Shown here piece after piece: positions 42,600-51,788 of a DNA stretch of 64,000 bases. Made by a program: the position numbers and the translations under genes. This DNA is from Streptomyces viridochromogenes. GTDB taxonomy: Bacteria > Actinomycetota > Actinomycetes > Streptomycetales > Streptomycetaceae. The notes below the pieces were generated by a model. The model was not told the origin of the DNA and searched no databases. It saw nothing but the letters and a program-made list of their open reading frames with translations. Each line of letters begins with the position of its first letter. Position 1 is the first letter of the stretch. The DNA is taken from assembly GCF_001270495.1 (NCBI RefSeq), contig NZ_LGUR01000219.1, forward strand, positions 62,001 to 126,000, in the 5' to 3' direction.

Positions 42600-44825
42600 T
42601 CAGCGGCACACGACCAACGCGTCCAGCGCCACCGCGCCCTGCCCCCTGGGCAGCACCATCAGCGGATTGATGTCGAGCTCCGCGAGGTCGTCCCCGAGCT
42701 CCAGCACCATGCGCTGCACCCGCAGGACGACCTCCACGAGCGCGTCGAGGTCCGCCGGGGGCCGCCCCCTGACCCCGTCGAGGAGGGCCCGCCCCCGCAG
42801 TTCCGCGCACATGTCCCGGGCCTGCTCCTCACCGAACGGCGGCACGCGTACGGCCGTGTCGTGCAGCACCTCCACGAGCACCCCGCCCAGTCCGACCGTC
42901 ACGGTCGGACCGAACAGGTCGTCGTGCGCGGCGCCCACGACCATCTCGACACCCCGCTCGACCATCTGGCAGACCAGGACGCCGTCCAGGGAGACGTCCT
43001 CGTAGCGGGCGATGTCGGTCAACTCGCGGTAGGCGTCCCGGACCTGGCTGGCGGACGTCAGTCCGATCTTGACCAGGCCGAGCTCGGTCTTGTGGGCGAT
43101 CCGCGCGCCGGACGCCTTCATCACCACCGGGTAGCCGACCAGCCCCGCAGCCCGCACGGCCGCCGCCGCGCTGGTCACCAACTGCTCGCGCGGGACGCGG
43201 ATCCCGTACGCCCGCAGCAGCTGCTTCGCCGCGTGCTCGCTCAACTGCTCGCCCGGGCGTATCAATGCCTGCGCCTTGCGGAAGGACGGCGAGGGCGTGC
43301 GCGGGGCCTCGTCGAAGGGGGAGCGGTAGCCGGTGACGAAGCGGTGGTGGTCGAGGTAGGCACGGACGGCGGTGATGCAGTTCGCCACCGTGCGGAAGGT
43401 GGCCACCCGCGAGGACCCGAGCAGGACCTCGCGGTACGCGGGCTCGGTGCCGACCGGCGACCCCCACACCACGCACACCAGCTTGTCCGTCCGCTCGGCG
43501 GCGTCCACCAGATCCTGCACGAGCCGGTCGCTGAGCGGCGGGAAGGGGCCGGTGACGGGGCAGATCAGCACCCCGACCTCGGGGTCGGCGAGGATCGAGT
43601 CGATGATCTTCCGGCCGCGCCAGTCGCCGACCGGGTGCCCGCCGTTGTCGACCGGGTTGGCCACGCTCAGATACTCCGGTATCCACTGATGCAGCTCGGC
43701 CTGCCTGGCCTCCGACAGCGCCGGCAGCCGCAGCCCTGCCTCGGTCGCCAGGTCGGCGAAGTGCGCGCCCGTGCCGCCCGAGATCGAATAGACGACCACG
43801 CCGTCGGCGCGGGGCGGCCGCGCGCGGGCCAACAGGGTCGCGGTGTCCTGGAGTTCGTCCAGGCCGTCGACCCGGATCACCCCGTACTGCCGCATCGCCG
43901 CGTCCACCACCGCGTCCGCGCCGGTCAGCTTGCCGGTGTGTGAGGCGGCCGTGCGGGCGCCGGTCTCGGTGCGGCCCACCTTGACGGCGACGACGGGCAC
44001 CTTGCGGCGGGCGGCACGGTCGGCGGCGAGCAGGAACGAGCGGCCGTCCTTGAGGCCCTCCACATAGCAGGCGATGGCGCCCACCTCGGGCCGCTCGGCG
44101 AAGTAGGAGATGAAGTCGGCGGTCTCCAGGTCGGCCTCGTTGCCGGTGGGCGCCCAGTGGGAGAGGCGGATGCCGAGCTCCTGGAGGGCGAAGACGGGGC
44201 GGCCCTGGTGGCCGGACTGGGTGATCAGGGCGATCGCGGGACCGTCCAGGTCGTCCCGGAACCGCTCGAAGGCGTTGAGGTTGGTGTTGGGTCCGAGCAG
44301 CCGCATCCCGGACCGCCGGACGGCGGCCGCGAGCCGGTCCTGGGCGGCGGCGCCCTCCTCGCCGGTCTCGGCGAACCCGGAGGCGAAGACGACGGCGAAC
44401 TTCACCTTGGCCTCGGCCAGTTCCTCGATCACCGGAAGGGGATCGGCGACCAGCAGTACGGCGAGATCGACCTGCTCGGGCAGGTCGGCGACGGAAGGGC
44501 AGCAGGGGATGTCGAAGACGGACGGGCGGCTCGGATGCACCGGGTGGAGCCGGGCACCGACCCGCTCGGACCAGGCGATCAGCTGGCGGGTGACACCGGT
44601 GTTGGGCCGCCCCTCGGCGTCGGAGGCGCCGATCACGGCGACCGACTCCGGCCGGAAGAAGCGGTCCAGATCGGGCACGTCGGAGTACAGCGGACGGCCG
44701 CTGACGTCGAGATCGTCGACCTCGGCGGGCCGGCCGTGGACGGCGGGCCCGGGCTGCTCGCCACAGGCGATGACCCGGGCCCGGCGGGAGTCGGTGGTGA
44801 GGGTGCCGTGGGTTGATCCAAGCAT
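42600..44825 (-). CDS. ADP-forming acyl-CoA synthetase (fused alpha/beta, acetate-CoA ligase type)
   Basis: 741 residues from ATG 44825 (AGGAG 13 bp upstream). CoA-binding domain with FFRPESVAVIGASDAEGRP (about 56-75), ligase-CoA domain with the phosphohistidine motif SHTGKLTG (His296), and C-terminal ATP-grasp part (GYPVVMKASGARIAHKTELG). The fused order CoA-binding, ligase, ATP-grasp is that of archaeal-type NDP-forming acyl-CoA synthetases. Converts acyl acid plus CoA and ATP to acyl-CoA and ADP, reversibly. A pair of CTGACACnGTGTCAG operators lies in its promoter. The following hydratase gene starts one base after its stop by the longer start. Confidence 0.85.
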   Translation of the reverse strand: MLGSTHGTLTTDSRRARVIACGEQPGPAVHGRPAEVDDLDVSGRPLYSDVPDLDRFFRPESVAVIGASDAEGRPNTGVTRQLIAWSERVGARLHPVHPSRPSVFDIPCCPSVADLPEQVDLAVLLVADPLPVIEELAEAKVKFAVVFASGFAETGEEGAAAQDRLAAAVRRSGMRLLGPNTNLNAFERFRDDLDGPAIALITQSGHQGRPVFALQELGIRLSHWAPTGNEADLETADFISYFAERPEVGAIACYVEGLKDGRSFLLAADRAARRKVPVVAVKVGRTETGARTAASHTGKLTGADAVVDAAMRQYGVIRVDGLDELQDTATLLARARPPRADGVVVYSISGGTGAHFADLATEAGLRLPALSEARQAELHQWIPEYLSVANPVDNGGHPVGDWRGRKIIDSILADPEVGVLICPVTGPFPPLSDRLVQDLVDAAERTDKLVCVVWGSPVGTEPAYREVLLGSSRVATFRTVANCITAVRAYLDHHRFVTGYRSPFDEAPRTPSPSFRKAQALIRPGEQLSEHAAKQLLRAYGIRVPREQLVTSAAAAVRAAGLVGYPVVMKASGARIAHKTELGLVKIGLTSASQVRDAYRELTDIARYEDVSLDGVLVCQMVERGVEMVVGAAHDDLFGPTVTVGLGGVLVEVLHDTAVRVPPFGEEQARDMCAELRGRALLDGVRGRPPADLDALVEVVLRVQRMVLELGDDLAELDINPLMVLPRGQGAVALDALVVCR

Positions 44826-44857
44826 CGGTCCGCCCGCTCCTGTGTGACAGCGATTAA

Positions 44858-44897
44858 CTGACGCAGTGTCAGATTAAAGGAACTGACACCGTGTCAG
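44858..44897. promoter_or_regulatory. Tandem CTGACAC-n-GTGTCAG operators
   Basis: CTGACGCAGTGTCAG (44858-44872) and the perfect 7-1-7 palindrome CTGACACCGTGTCAG (44883-44897), centres 25 bp apart, upstream of the acyl-CoA synthetase ATG at 44825. Confidence 0.7.
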
Positions 44898-44981
44898 GAA
44901 CGGCTGTGCACGCAAAGTTGGTGGAGCGTCGGGCATGCCGCGGCGGGCCGTGCTCGGGCGACGCCGCTTGGCCGGTGTCGC

Positions 44982-46490
44982 TCACAGCACCGTCAACACC
45001 TCCTTCGCCACCCGCTCACCCGACCGCACCGCCCCGTCCATGAAGCCCATCCAGTGCGTGGATGTCTCCGTGCCGGCCCAGTGGATGCCGCCGACGGGTG
45101 CGCGCAGGGCGGGCCCGTACTGGGTCAGGACGCCGGGTGCGGCGATGGAGACGGGGCCACCGCGGGTGTAGGGCTCGTTGTTCCAGCGTTGCAGGACGAA
45201 GGAGGTGGGGGAGGCCGCTTTCTCGCCGAAGTACCTCGCGTAGTCCTTCAGCACGGCCGCCCGGACCTCCGCCTCGCTCGCCGCGTCCAGCTTCCGGGCC
45301 TCGTCGGCCTCGATGAAGCCCATCAGCGCGCCGTAGGAGGCGTCGGGCGGGGAGTTGTCGAAGGTGGAGCTGATCACGCCGGTGTCGCTGACGACCTGGC
45401 CGTTGAGGCCGTCGGCGCGCCAGAAGGGGGTGTCGTAGATCGCGATGGCCTTGCCGACCGAGGCCATCGGCAGGCGCTGGGTGAGCTGGTCGCGGGAGGC
45501 CGGCAGCACGGGGTCGTAGGTGATACGGGCGGCGATGGGCGGGGGTACGGCGACGACGACCTTCCTGGCGGTGACGGTGACGCCGTCGGCCGTGACGACG
45601 TAGCCGCCACCGGACCGGGCGATCGTGCGCACCGGGGCGCTGAGCACCACCCGGTCGCCGAGCGTGGCGGCGAGTTTGATCGGCACCAGCTGGGAGCCGC
45701 CGACGAAGCGCAGTTCCTGGGCGCCGTTCGCGGTCTCGGTGAGGCGTTCCAGGGTGCCGGGGTTCGAGGAGTTGCCTGCGGCGGCGATGTAGAAGAGGAC
45801 GAACAGGAAGGAGAGTTCACGGGGCTCGGCCGAGAAGATCGACGTGCAGGCCACGTCGAAGAGGAACTTCGCCGACGGGACGACGGCGTTGGCGCGCAGC
45901 CAGGTCTCGAAGGTCTGCCGGTCCCATTCGTCGGCCTTCGCGGCGGTCCAGGGGGCGTCGACCGGGATCTGCTTGGCCAGGTCGTCGAGCGTGGCCTGCA
46001 CGATCGCGGCGTTGGCGAGCCCGGCCGCGTCGATGGGCGGGACCGCGCCGAGGATGCCGTCGGTGGCGTAGGGGGTCTTCTTGCCGTCCTTGTAGAGGAG
46101 GTTGTCGCCGGTGTTGTAGGTGGTGAAGGTCTGGACGCCGAGCGAGTCGGCGAGGGCCTTGATGCGGTCCTGGGTGGGGCCGATGAACTCGCCACCGCCC
46201 TCGGTGACGCCACCGTTCGCCAGGTCCAGGCCGACGACCCGGCCGCCCACCCGGTCGCGGGCCTCCAGGACGACGACCGACTTGCCGGCGGCCACCAGGT
46301 CACGGGCCGCGGTGAGGCCGGCCAGGCCGGCGCCGACGATGGCGACGTCGGCCTGGCGGGTGGTGGCCGCCGAGGCCGTACCGGATCCGGTCGCGGTAAG
46401 GGTGGCGGCACCGGCCGCGGCGGCTGCGCCGCCGAGGAGGGAGCGCCGGGAGAGTCGGGGGTTTCGGGGGAACTGTCGTTCGCTTGCCAC
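44982..46490 (-). CDS. Flavin-containing amine oxidase, Tat-exported
   Basis: 502 residues from GTG 46490 with GGAGG upstream. N-terminal twin-arginine signal RLSRRSLLGGAAAAAGA (Arg15-Arg16), ending near AASA/AATT. FAD dinucleotide fold VAIVGAGLAGLTAARDL (about 49-65), and a C-terminal FAD motif WAGTETSTHWMGFMDGAVRSG. Resembles bacterial monoamine/putrescine oxidase-type enzymes; oxidises a primary or secondary amine to an aldehyde and H2O2 outside the cell. Substrate unknown; relation to the island pathway is by position only. Confidence 0.85.
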   Translation of the reverse strand: MASERQFPRNPRLSRRSLLGGAAAAAGAATLTATGSGTASAATTRQADVAIVGAGLAGLTAARDLVAAGKSVVVLEARDRVGGRVVGLDLANGGVTEGGGEFIGPTQDRIKALADSLGVQTFTTYNTGDNLLYKDGKKTPYATDGILGAVPPIDAAGLANAAIVQATLDDLAKQIPVDAPWTAAKADEWDRQTFETWLRANAVVPSAKFLFDVACTSIFSAEPRELSFLFVLFYIAAAGNSSNPGTLERLTETANGAQELRFVGGSQLVPIKLAATLGDRVVLSAPVRTIARSGGGYVVTADGVTVTARKVVVAVPPPIAARITYDPVLPASRDQLTQRLPMASVGKAIAIYDTPFWRADGLNGQVVSDTGVISSTFDNSPPDASYGALMGFIEADEARKLDAASEAEVRAAVLKDYARYFGEKAASPTSFVLQRWNNEPYTRGGPVSIAAPGVLTQYGPALRAPVGGIHWAGTETSTHWMGFMDGAVRSGERVAKEVLTVL

Positions 46491-46650
46491 GTGCGTCCTC
46501 CGTCAGGGCGAGAGGGGGCGGAGCAGAGAAGGTGGAGCAGAAAAGTTGAACAGTGCTCACATTCTGGCCCCGTGCGGCGGCGCGGTACAGCTCTCCCGTC
46601 ACAACTGACTCGCAAGTAACAGGGGATATACGTAAGAGAGTTGAGGGTGT

Positions 46651-47841
46651 CTATGTCACCGGCAGCCGGGAGACGCGTCGGCTGCCGTCTCGGGCGATGG
46701 CCTTCGCGATCTTCCGGGCGTCGATCGCCATCTCGCGGAGGTTGCCGCTGATGGGGTTGGTGTAGCCGGTGAAGTACAGGCCGGGGGCGTGGGCGGGCGT
46801 CCGGGCGCCCTGGACGACCGGCTTGCCGCGCGGGTCGAGTACGTCGAGGTGGCCGAGGAACCCTTCGAGTCCACGGACGTACCCGGTGGCCGCGATGACG
46901 GCGTCCGGGGAGACGCGGCTGCCGTCGGCCAGGAGCACCTTGTCGTCCTCGAAGCCGTCGACGGCGGCCACGATCTCGACACGGCCCTTGCGTACGGCGT
47001 CGATGAGGCCGACGTCGAGGACCGGGATCGCGCCGTCCTTGACCCGGCTGTAGAGGCCGGAGTCGGGGCGCGGCAGCCCGTGGGCCGACAGGTCCGGCAC
47101 GCTGAGCCTGGCCACGGGCTTGGCGAGCCGGTCGACGAGCCCGACCGGCAGCCGCCGTACGAGGATGCTCGTGCGCTGGGCCGGCCAGCCGGCGGTGGAG
47201 CGGCGGACGATGTGCGGGGTGGTGCGGACCGCCAGCCGTACCCGTGCGGCGCCGCCCTCCACCAGGTCCACGGCGATCTCGGCACCGGTGTTGCCGACGC
47301 CGACGACCAGCACGTCACGGCCCGCGTAGGGGGCCGGGTTGCGGTACTCGCCGGCGTGCAGGAGCTCGCCGGAGTAGTCGGCGCGGCCGGGCCAGTCCGG
47401 GACGCGCGGGGTGTGGTTGTGGCCGGTGGCCACGACGACCGCGGCACCGGTCAGTTCACGACCGCCGGTCGCGCGCAGCAGCCAGCCGGAGCCGTCCGGT
47501 GCGGGCTCGATGCGGGACACCTCGACGCCGGTGACGATCTCCAGGTCGTGGTGCTCGGCGTACTTCTCCAGGTAGCGCACGACGTCGTCCCGCGACACCC
47601 AGCGCCCGAAACGACGCGGCATCGGCAGTCCCGGCAGGCCCGACAGCCGTCGGGTGGTGTGCAGATGGAGCCGGTCGTAATGGCGCCGCCACGACGCGCC
47701 GACCCGGTCCGACTTCTCCAGCACGACGGCCCGCAGCCCCTGGGCGCGCAGCGCCTGTGCGACGGAGAGTCCGCCGGGGCCGCCGCCGATGACGTAGACG
47801 GGGCGGTCCGTGGGGGTCGGGGACGCTGTGGAGTCGGCCAT
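46651..47841 (-). CDS. Flavin-containing monooxygenase (NAD(P)/FAD-dependent)
   Basis: 396 residues from ATG 47841. Two Rossmann folds: FAD motif VYVIGGGPGGLSVAQAL at 15-30, and NADPH motif DVLVVGVGNTGAEIAVDL near 175. Between them are the Baeyer-Villiger/FMO-type signature region ATGHNHTPRVPDW. Shorter than typical BVMOs (~500) but consistent with bacterial FMO-like YhiN/CzcO group. Needs a reductant and may use O2; could be a sulfide/amine oxygenase. A longer frame to 48480 is antisense to the GYD gene and is not used. Confidence 0.82.
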   Translation of the reverse strand: MADSTASPTPTDRPVYVIGGGPGGLSVAQALRAQGLRAVVLEKSDRVGASWRRHYDRLHLHTTRRLSGLPGLPMPRRFGRWVSRDDVVRYLEKYAEHHDLEIVTGVEVSRIEPAPDGSGWLLRATGGRELTGAAVVVATGHNHTPRVPDWPGRADYSGELLHAGEYRNPAPYAGRDVLVVGVGNTGAEIAVDLVEGGAARVRLAVRTTPHIVRRSTAGWPAQRTSILVRRLPVGLVDRLAKPVARLSVPDLSAHGLPRPDSGLYSRVKDGAIPVLDVGLIDAVRKGRVEIVAAVDGFEDDKVLLADGSRVSPDAVIAATGYVRGLEGFLGHLDVLDPRGKPVVQGARTPAHAPGLYFTGYTNPISGNLREMAIDARKIAKAIARDGSRRVSRLPVT

Positions 47842-48022
47842 GTCCGGGAGCGTAATCACGCAGCCGGTTGATGGGTCTCGGTCAAGCCCGGAATTGGTTG
47901 CGGATCGATCACGGCTGTAGGAGGGGTGGGTGGGATCTGTGGCGTAGATCTCCTGGTTGTGGGGGTGGAGTGGGCGAGGGAGGGTGCGGGTGAGGGGCGA
48001 ACTCGTCGCCGCGTCCGGGGAG

Positions 48023-48343
48023 TTACTCGCCAGGGGCGCGGAAGGTGACCTGGCGGCGGGTGGCCTTGTCGATCTCGTCCAGGGTGAGGAGCGGGGTGGC
48101 CTGGGTGTGGAGGGCGCCGCTGGCCTTGACGGTGAGGCTGACGGCGGCCATGGAGATCGCGTCGGGGAAGTCGATGATGCACACGAGGTCGTCCTCGCCG
48201 AAGGTGAAGTACATGGCCTCGACCTTGCCGCCGAGGTCGTTGACGACCCGGTCGACGGCGGCGCGGCGGCCGCTCGCGCCTTCCTTGAGCAGACCCTTCG
48301 CGCCGTCGGGCGTGTAGGTCGCCTGGATGAGGAACTTGGGCAT
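48023..48343 (-). CDS. GYD-domain protein
   Basis: 106 residues. GYD-family segment KFLIQATYTPDGAKGLLKEG and an aromatic strand AMYFTFGEDDLVCIIDFP, typical of the small ferredoxin-like-fold proteins. Function unknown; often near oxidoreductases. Cytosolic. Divergent from a small membrane protein; convergent neighbours not present. Confidence 0.78.
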   Translation of the reverse strand: MPKFLIQATYTPDGAKGLLKEGASGRRAAVDRVVNDLGGKVEAMYFTFGEDDLVCIIDFPDAISMAAVSLTVKASGALHTQATPLLTLDEIDKATRRQVTFRAPGE

Positions 48344-48545
48344 GAGCTGCTTCCTGACCTCGCGTGTCCGGTACGCAGCATGACCTTCCCCCTGGCGCGG
48401 CGGCGGCCGCTCAGGGACGGGAAGGATTCACCCGATGGAGCCCGGAGCCCGGAGCCCGGACGCCGGACGCCATGGCTCATGTACTCGGGTGGGCCTGAGT
48501 ACTTGCGCTCTGTCGGTGATCAGGCGAGGCGGCGACGCTCGGACC

Positions 48546-48974
48546 ATGCGCCAAGGACATCGAGGACCACACGAACCGGACGGACCACACGGATCTGTTC
48601 CCCTGCTGCTGCCGTTCCTTGTGACGGCTGGAGTGTCGCTGGCGGGGTGGGCCGCCTGGCTGGGCTGGGATCAGCATCGCGACGTACAGCCCGACGGGAG
48701 CACGACCGGCCCCTACGAGGCGTGGCAGGTGATCGGGCTGGTGCTGACGCTGCTGGTGCCGGTGTCCTGGGCGGCCTGGCGTCACGTCACGGGCGCTGTG
48801 CTCGGCACCACGGCCGGTCTGACCGTTGCGGCCTGCTACGACTGGTCGGACGACGCCAGTGGCCTGTACGGGGTCGGGGTGGGGATGGTCATGCTCGGGA
48901 CCTTCGCGGTGACCGCCGCCCTTTCCGCCGTGATCAGCTCCGTCATCGCTCCGCGCATCGGTCGGCCAGGCTGA
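48546..48974 (+). CDS. Hypothetical membrane protein
   Basis: 142 residues from ATG 48546; the Shine-Dalgarno is weak and the frame is open back to 48435. Three to four hydrophobic segments (LLLPFLVTAGVSLAGWAAWLG, VIGLVLTLLVPVSWAAW, GVGMVMLGTFAVTAALSAVIS) separated by short polar loops. No recognised family. Codon bias and position support it being real, with moderate confidence. Confidence 0.55.
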   Translation: MRQGHRGPHEPDGPHGSVPLLLPFLVTAGVSLAGWAAWLGWDQHRDVQPDGSTTGPYEAWQVIGLVLTLLVPVSWAAWRHVTGAVLGTTAGLTVAACYDWSDDASGLYGVGVGMVMLGTFAVTAALSAVISSVIAPRIGRPG

Positions 48975-49107
48975 GCCGGGCCGCGCACTGGCCGGCACCG
49001 ATCCCTGGCAGGGGATGGCATGGGATGGCATGAGTCGGCGTCGATTCCTGGCATGCCACGGTGCCGGGGATCCGTCCCGGATGCACAGCGATTGTCAGGC
49101 TCCACTC

Positions 49108-49126
49108 ATCTGACGTACCGTCAGAT
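49108..49126. promoter_or_regulatory. 19-bp palindromic operator, site e
   Basis: ATCTGACGTACCGTCAGAT, arms differing at one position. It ends 2 bp before ATG 49129, which has no Shine-Dalgarno, as at site c. Confidence 0.78.
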
Positions 49127-49128
49127 TC

Positions 49129-49575
49129 ATGGACGCGATCTGGCTCACAGGTGCGGAATGGCTGGCCGTGCTCCGGATAGGCCTCGGGCTGTGGTGGCTG
49201 GAGAGCTGGCGGCACAAGGACAAGAAGAGCTGGTTCGAGGGGGCGGGGATCTCCTGGGCGGCGGACGTGGCGGCCAAGCATCGCTGGAACGCCGTACGGT
49301 CCGGCTTCGAGGCCGTCGTGGCGCCACGGCCGCGGACGATGGCGTACGTGGTGCTGTACGCGGAGCTGGCCCTGGGACTCGGGCTCATCCTCGGGTTCCT
49401 GACCCCGATCGCCCTCGTCGGCGGGCTGCTGCTCAACGTCCTCTACTTCACCCTCATGATCCACGACTGGGGCGAGCAGGGGCAGAACTCGATGATGGCG
49501 CTGATCTCGCTGGTCGCGCTGTTCGGGATGTCGTGGCAGTCGTGGTCGGTGGACAGCGCGCTGGGGCTGTTCTGA
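49129..49575 (+). CDS. DoxX-like (TQO small-subunit DoxD type) membrane protein
   Basis: 148 residues. Four hydrophobic segments and the DoxX family features WLAVLRIGLGLWWLESWRHK, AYVVLYAELALGLGLILGFL and VGGLLLNVLYFTLMIHDWGE. Family members associate with thiol or quinone redox reactions. The ATG is 2 bp past operator e with no ribosome site, suggesting a leaderless transcript. Its stop overlaps the ATG of the DUF35 gene by one base, so they are coupled. Confidence 0.85.
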   Translation: MDAIWLTGAEWLAVLRIGLGLWWLESWRHKDKKSWFEGAGISWAADVAAKHRWNAVRSGFEAVVAPRPRTMAYVVLYAELALGLGLILGFLTPIALVGGLLLNVLYFTLMIHDWGEQGQNSMMALISLVALFGMSWQSWSVDSALGLF

Positions 49576-50009
49576 TGAGCGCCCCGCTGAACGGCCCGCC
49601 GAACTCCCCGCCGAACGCCCCGCGCTTCGACGTTCCGGAAGCCGACGCCTTCACCCGTACGTACTGGGACGCGGCGGCCGAGGGGCGGCTGCTGGTGCGC
49701 CGCTGCCGCGCCTGCGGGCGGGCCCACCACTACCCCCGGGAGTTCTGCCCCCACTGCTGGAGCGAGGACGTCGACTGGGAGCCCGCGACCGGCCGGGCCA
49801 CCCTCTACACCTGGTCCGTCGTGCACCGCAACGACCTGCCGCCCTTCGGGGAGCGGACGCCGTACGTCGCCGCGGTCGTCGATCTCGCCGAGGGGCCGCG
49901 GATGATGACCGAGGTGGTGGAGTGCGGGGACGCCGGGCGGCTGCGGGCCGGGACGGAGCTCTCGGTCGCCTTCCGGGACGGGGTGCCGGTGTTCCGTCCG
50001 GCCGGCTGA
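49575..50009 (+). CDS. Zn-ribbon OB-fold protein (DUF35 type)
   Basis: 144 residues. N-terminal zinc ribbon CRACGRAHHYPREFCPHC (four Cys), then an OB-fold (GRATLYTWSVVHRN, YVAAVVDLAEGPRMMTEVV). DUF35 proteins bind acyl-CoA and partner with SCP-x/Ltp thiolase-like aldolases in steroid side-chain cleavage. The candidate partner is the Cys-less thiolase-fold gene at 54560-55735. ATG 49575 overlaps the stop of the DoxX gene. Confidence 0.88.
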   Translation: MSAPLNGPPNSPPNAPRFDVPEADAFTRTYWDAAAEGRLLVRRCRACGRAHHYPREFCPHCWSEDVDWEPATGRATLYTWSVVHRNDLPPFGERTPYVAAVVDLAEGPRMMTEVVECGDAGRLRAGTELSVAFRDGVPVFRPAG

Positions 50010-50032
50010 CCGGCACGGGTTTCAATGGCCGT

Positions 50033-50638
50033 ATGCCTCACGCCGACATACGCCCCGCCACCCTCCCCCTCCCCGACCTGCACGGCCACGGCCTGCGCCT
50101 GCGTCCCTGGGACCCGGACTCCGAGGCCGACGCCGAGAGCTGGTTCCGGGGCCGCATCGACCCGGAGTTCCAGCGCTGGAACACCCCGCTGAGAATCACC
50201 ACGGACCGCGACAGCGCCCTGCAGTCACTCCGCGACACCGCACGGAAGACCTGCGAGGGCGCCTCGGCGGCGTACTGCGTCACCGACGCGGCGACCGGCA
50301 CACCCCTCGGACACATCGGCGTCAACGTCATCGACCGGGTCATGAGCTCCGCCCGCGTCGGCTACTGGGTGCTCCCCGAGGCCCGCGGCCGCCGCGTGGC
50401 CACGCGCGCGCTCGCCCTCGTCGCCCGCTGGGCCGTCGCCGAGCCCGGTCTGGGCCTGCACCGGCTCGAACTCGGCCATGCCGTCGGCCACGATTCCTCC
50501 TGCCGTGTCGCCGAGCGCTGCGGTTTCCGCCACGAGGGGACCCTGCGGGGCGCGATGTGGGAGGCGGGGCGGTACGACGCGTACCGGGACGTGCATCTGC
50601 ACGCGCGGCTGGCGACGGACCCGGACGTCGAGGTGTAG
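50033..50638 (+). CDS. GNAT family N-acetyltransferase (RimJ/RimL-like)
   Basis: 201 residues from ATG 50033; no clear Shine-Dalgarno. GNAT fold of the RimJ/L subtype: LRLRPWDPDSEADAESWFRG, the acetyl-CoA loop VLPEARGRRVATRAL and the ending AERCGFRHEGTLRG typical of the family. Acetylates a protein N-terminus or antibiotic-like amine; substrate unknown. Separated from the DUF35 gene by 23 bp on the same strand. Confidence 0.82.
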   Translation: MPHADIRPATLPLPDLHGHGLRLRPWDPDSEADAESWFRGRIDPEFQRWNTPLRITTDRDSALQSLRDTARKTCEGASAAYCVTDAATGTPLGHIGVNVIDRVMSSARVGYWVLPEARGRRVATRALALVARWAVAEPGLGLHRLELGHAVGHDSSCRVAERCGFRHEGTLRGAMWEAGRYDAYRDVHLHARLATDPDVEV

Positions 50639-50787
50639 GGCGACGGATGCGGACGTCAACCTGTGGACCCGCGCCGCCGTGAACCCGTATACCCCCAACC
50701 CCCGCCTGAGGATGGGTTCTTGTGTCGGCTTCGTGTCCGCGGCGGAAAAGGGTGCACAGCCGCACCCGGGGCGCGAGATCATGAGGT

Positions 50788-51672
50788 ATGCGCCCGGACG
50801 ACTGGTACTGCACCCAGGATCTCAGCGGCTTCCTCTCCCATGCCGGTGGCTTCCTGCGCTCACGCCCCGATCTGCACACCGTCGCCCTGACGGTGACCGA
50901 GACGCTGCGCACCGGCGGGTTGCGCGCGTACGGCGACGAGGCGCCGGTGTTCGGTGTGCTGGAGGTGGGCGGGCAGGTGCGCGCCGCCTACTTCCGCACC
51001 CCGCCCTTCCGTCTGAACGTCACGCCGCTCACCCCCGACGAGGCCGAGTCCCTCGCCGGCCACCTGGCCGCCCTCGGCCACTCGGTGCCCGGAGTCGTCG
51101 CGGCCCGTGAGACCGCCGAGGCCTTCGCCGCCGCCTGGCGCCGCCTCGCGGGCGGCCGGGCCACGGTAAGCCAGCGCCAACGCCTGTACCGGCTCGGCAA
51201 CCTGACCATGCCGCAGCCCCTCCCGGCGGGCCGGGCGCGGGTCGCGGGCGAGGAGGACCGGGAGGAACTGGTCCGCTGGTACGACGAGTTCGTCGCGGCC
51301 GTCGGCGACCATGCCGCCCGTGACGCCGCCGCCTGGGCCGACTCGCGGATCTCCTACGGCGGCGTCACCTTCTGGGAGGGCGAGGACGGCACCCCGCTGT
51401 CCATGGCCGGCGTGACCCCGGTGGTCGCCGGACAGGTCCGGGTGGCCCCCGTCTACACCCCGGCCCAGCTGCGCGGACGCGGCTACGCGGGCGCGGTCAC
51501 CGCCCAGGTCAGCCGGGCCGTGCTCGGCTCCGGGGTACGCGAGGTACTGCTCTTCACAAACCTCGCCAACCAGACCAGCAACGGCCTATACCAGCGCATC
51601 GGATATCGGGCGGTGGCCGACTTCACGGCGTACGACTTCCGGGGGACGCGGGGCTTCCCGGGCAGGGCTTAG
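50788..51672 (+). CDS. GNAT family N-acetyltransferase (long form)
   Basis: 294 residues. The C-terminal ~110 residues contain the acetyl-CoA motif VYTPAQLRGRGYAGAVTAQV and LFTNLANQTSNGLYQRIGYR, the usual GNAT end. The N-terminal ~150 residues resemble the extra domain of two-domain actinobacterial acetyltransferases. Function unknown. A low-confidence upstream gap contains no gene. Confidence 0.78.
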   Translation: MRPDDWYCTQDLSGFLSHAGGFLRSRPDLHTVALTVTETLRTGGLRAYGDEAPVFGVLEVGGQVRAAYFRTPPFRLNVTPLTPDEAESLAGHLAALGHSVPGVVAARETAEAFAAAWRRLAGGRATVSQRQRLYRLGNLTMPQPLPAGRARVAGEEDREELVRWYDEFVAAVGDHAARDAAAWADSRISYGGVTFWEGEDGTPLSMAGVTPVVAGQVRVAPVYTPAQLRGRGYAGAVTAQVSRAVLGSGVREVLLFTNLANQTSNGLYQRIGYRAVADFTAYDFRGTRGFPGRA

Positions 51673-51788
51673 GGCCTGTCGTCGAGCCCTGCGATCCGCT
51701 GCCGCGGCCGGGTGATCCGTACGCGCTATGGTGCATCTGCAATCTGTTCGAAGAGTGCTCGCGTGTACGGGGAAAAGTAGGTCTCAGG

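Noticed and set aside
46651..48480. N-terminal extension of the flavin monooxygenase to 48480
   Set aside because: The added part is antisense-like low-complexity Ser/Pro/Arg sequence and overlaps the GYD gene; the FAD motif begins right after ATG 47841.
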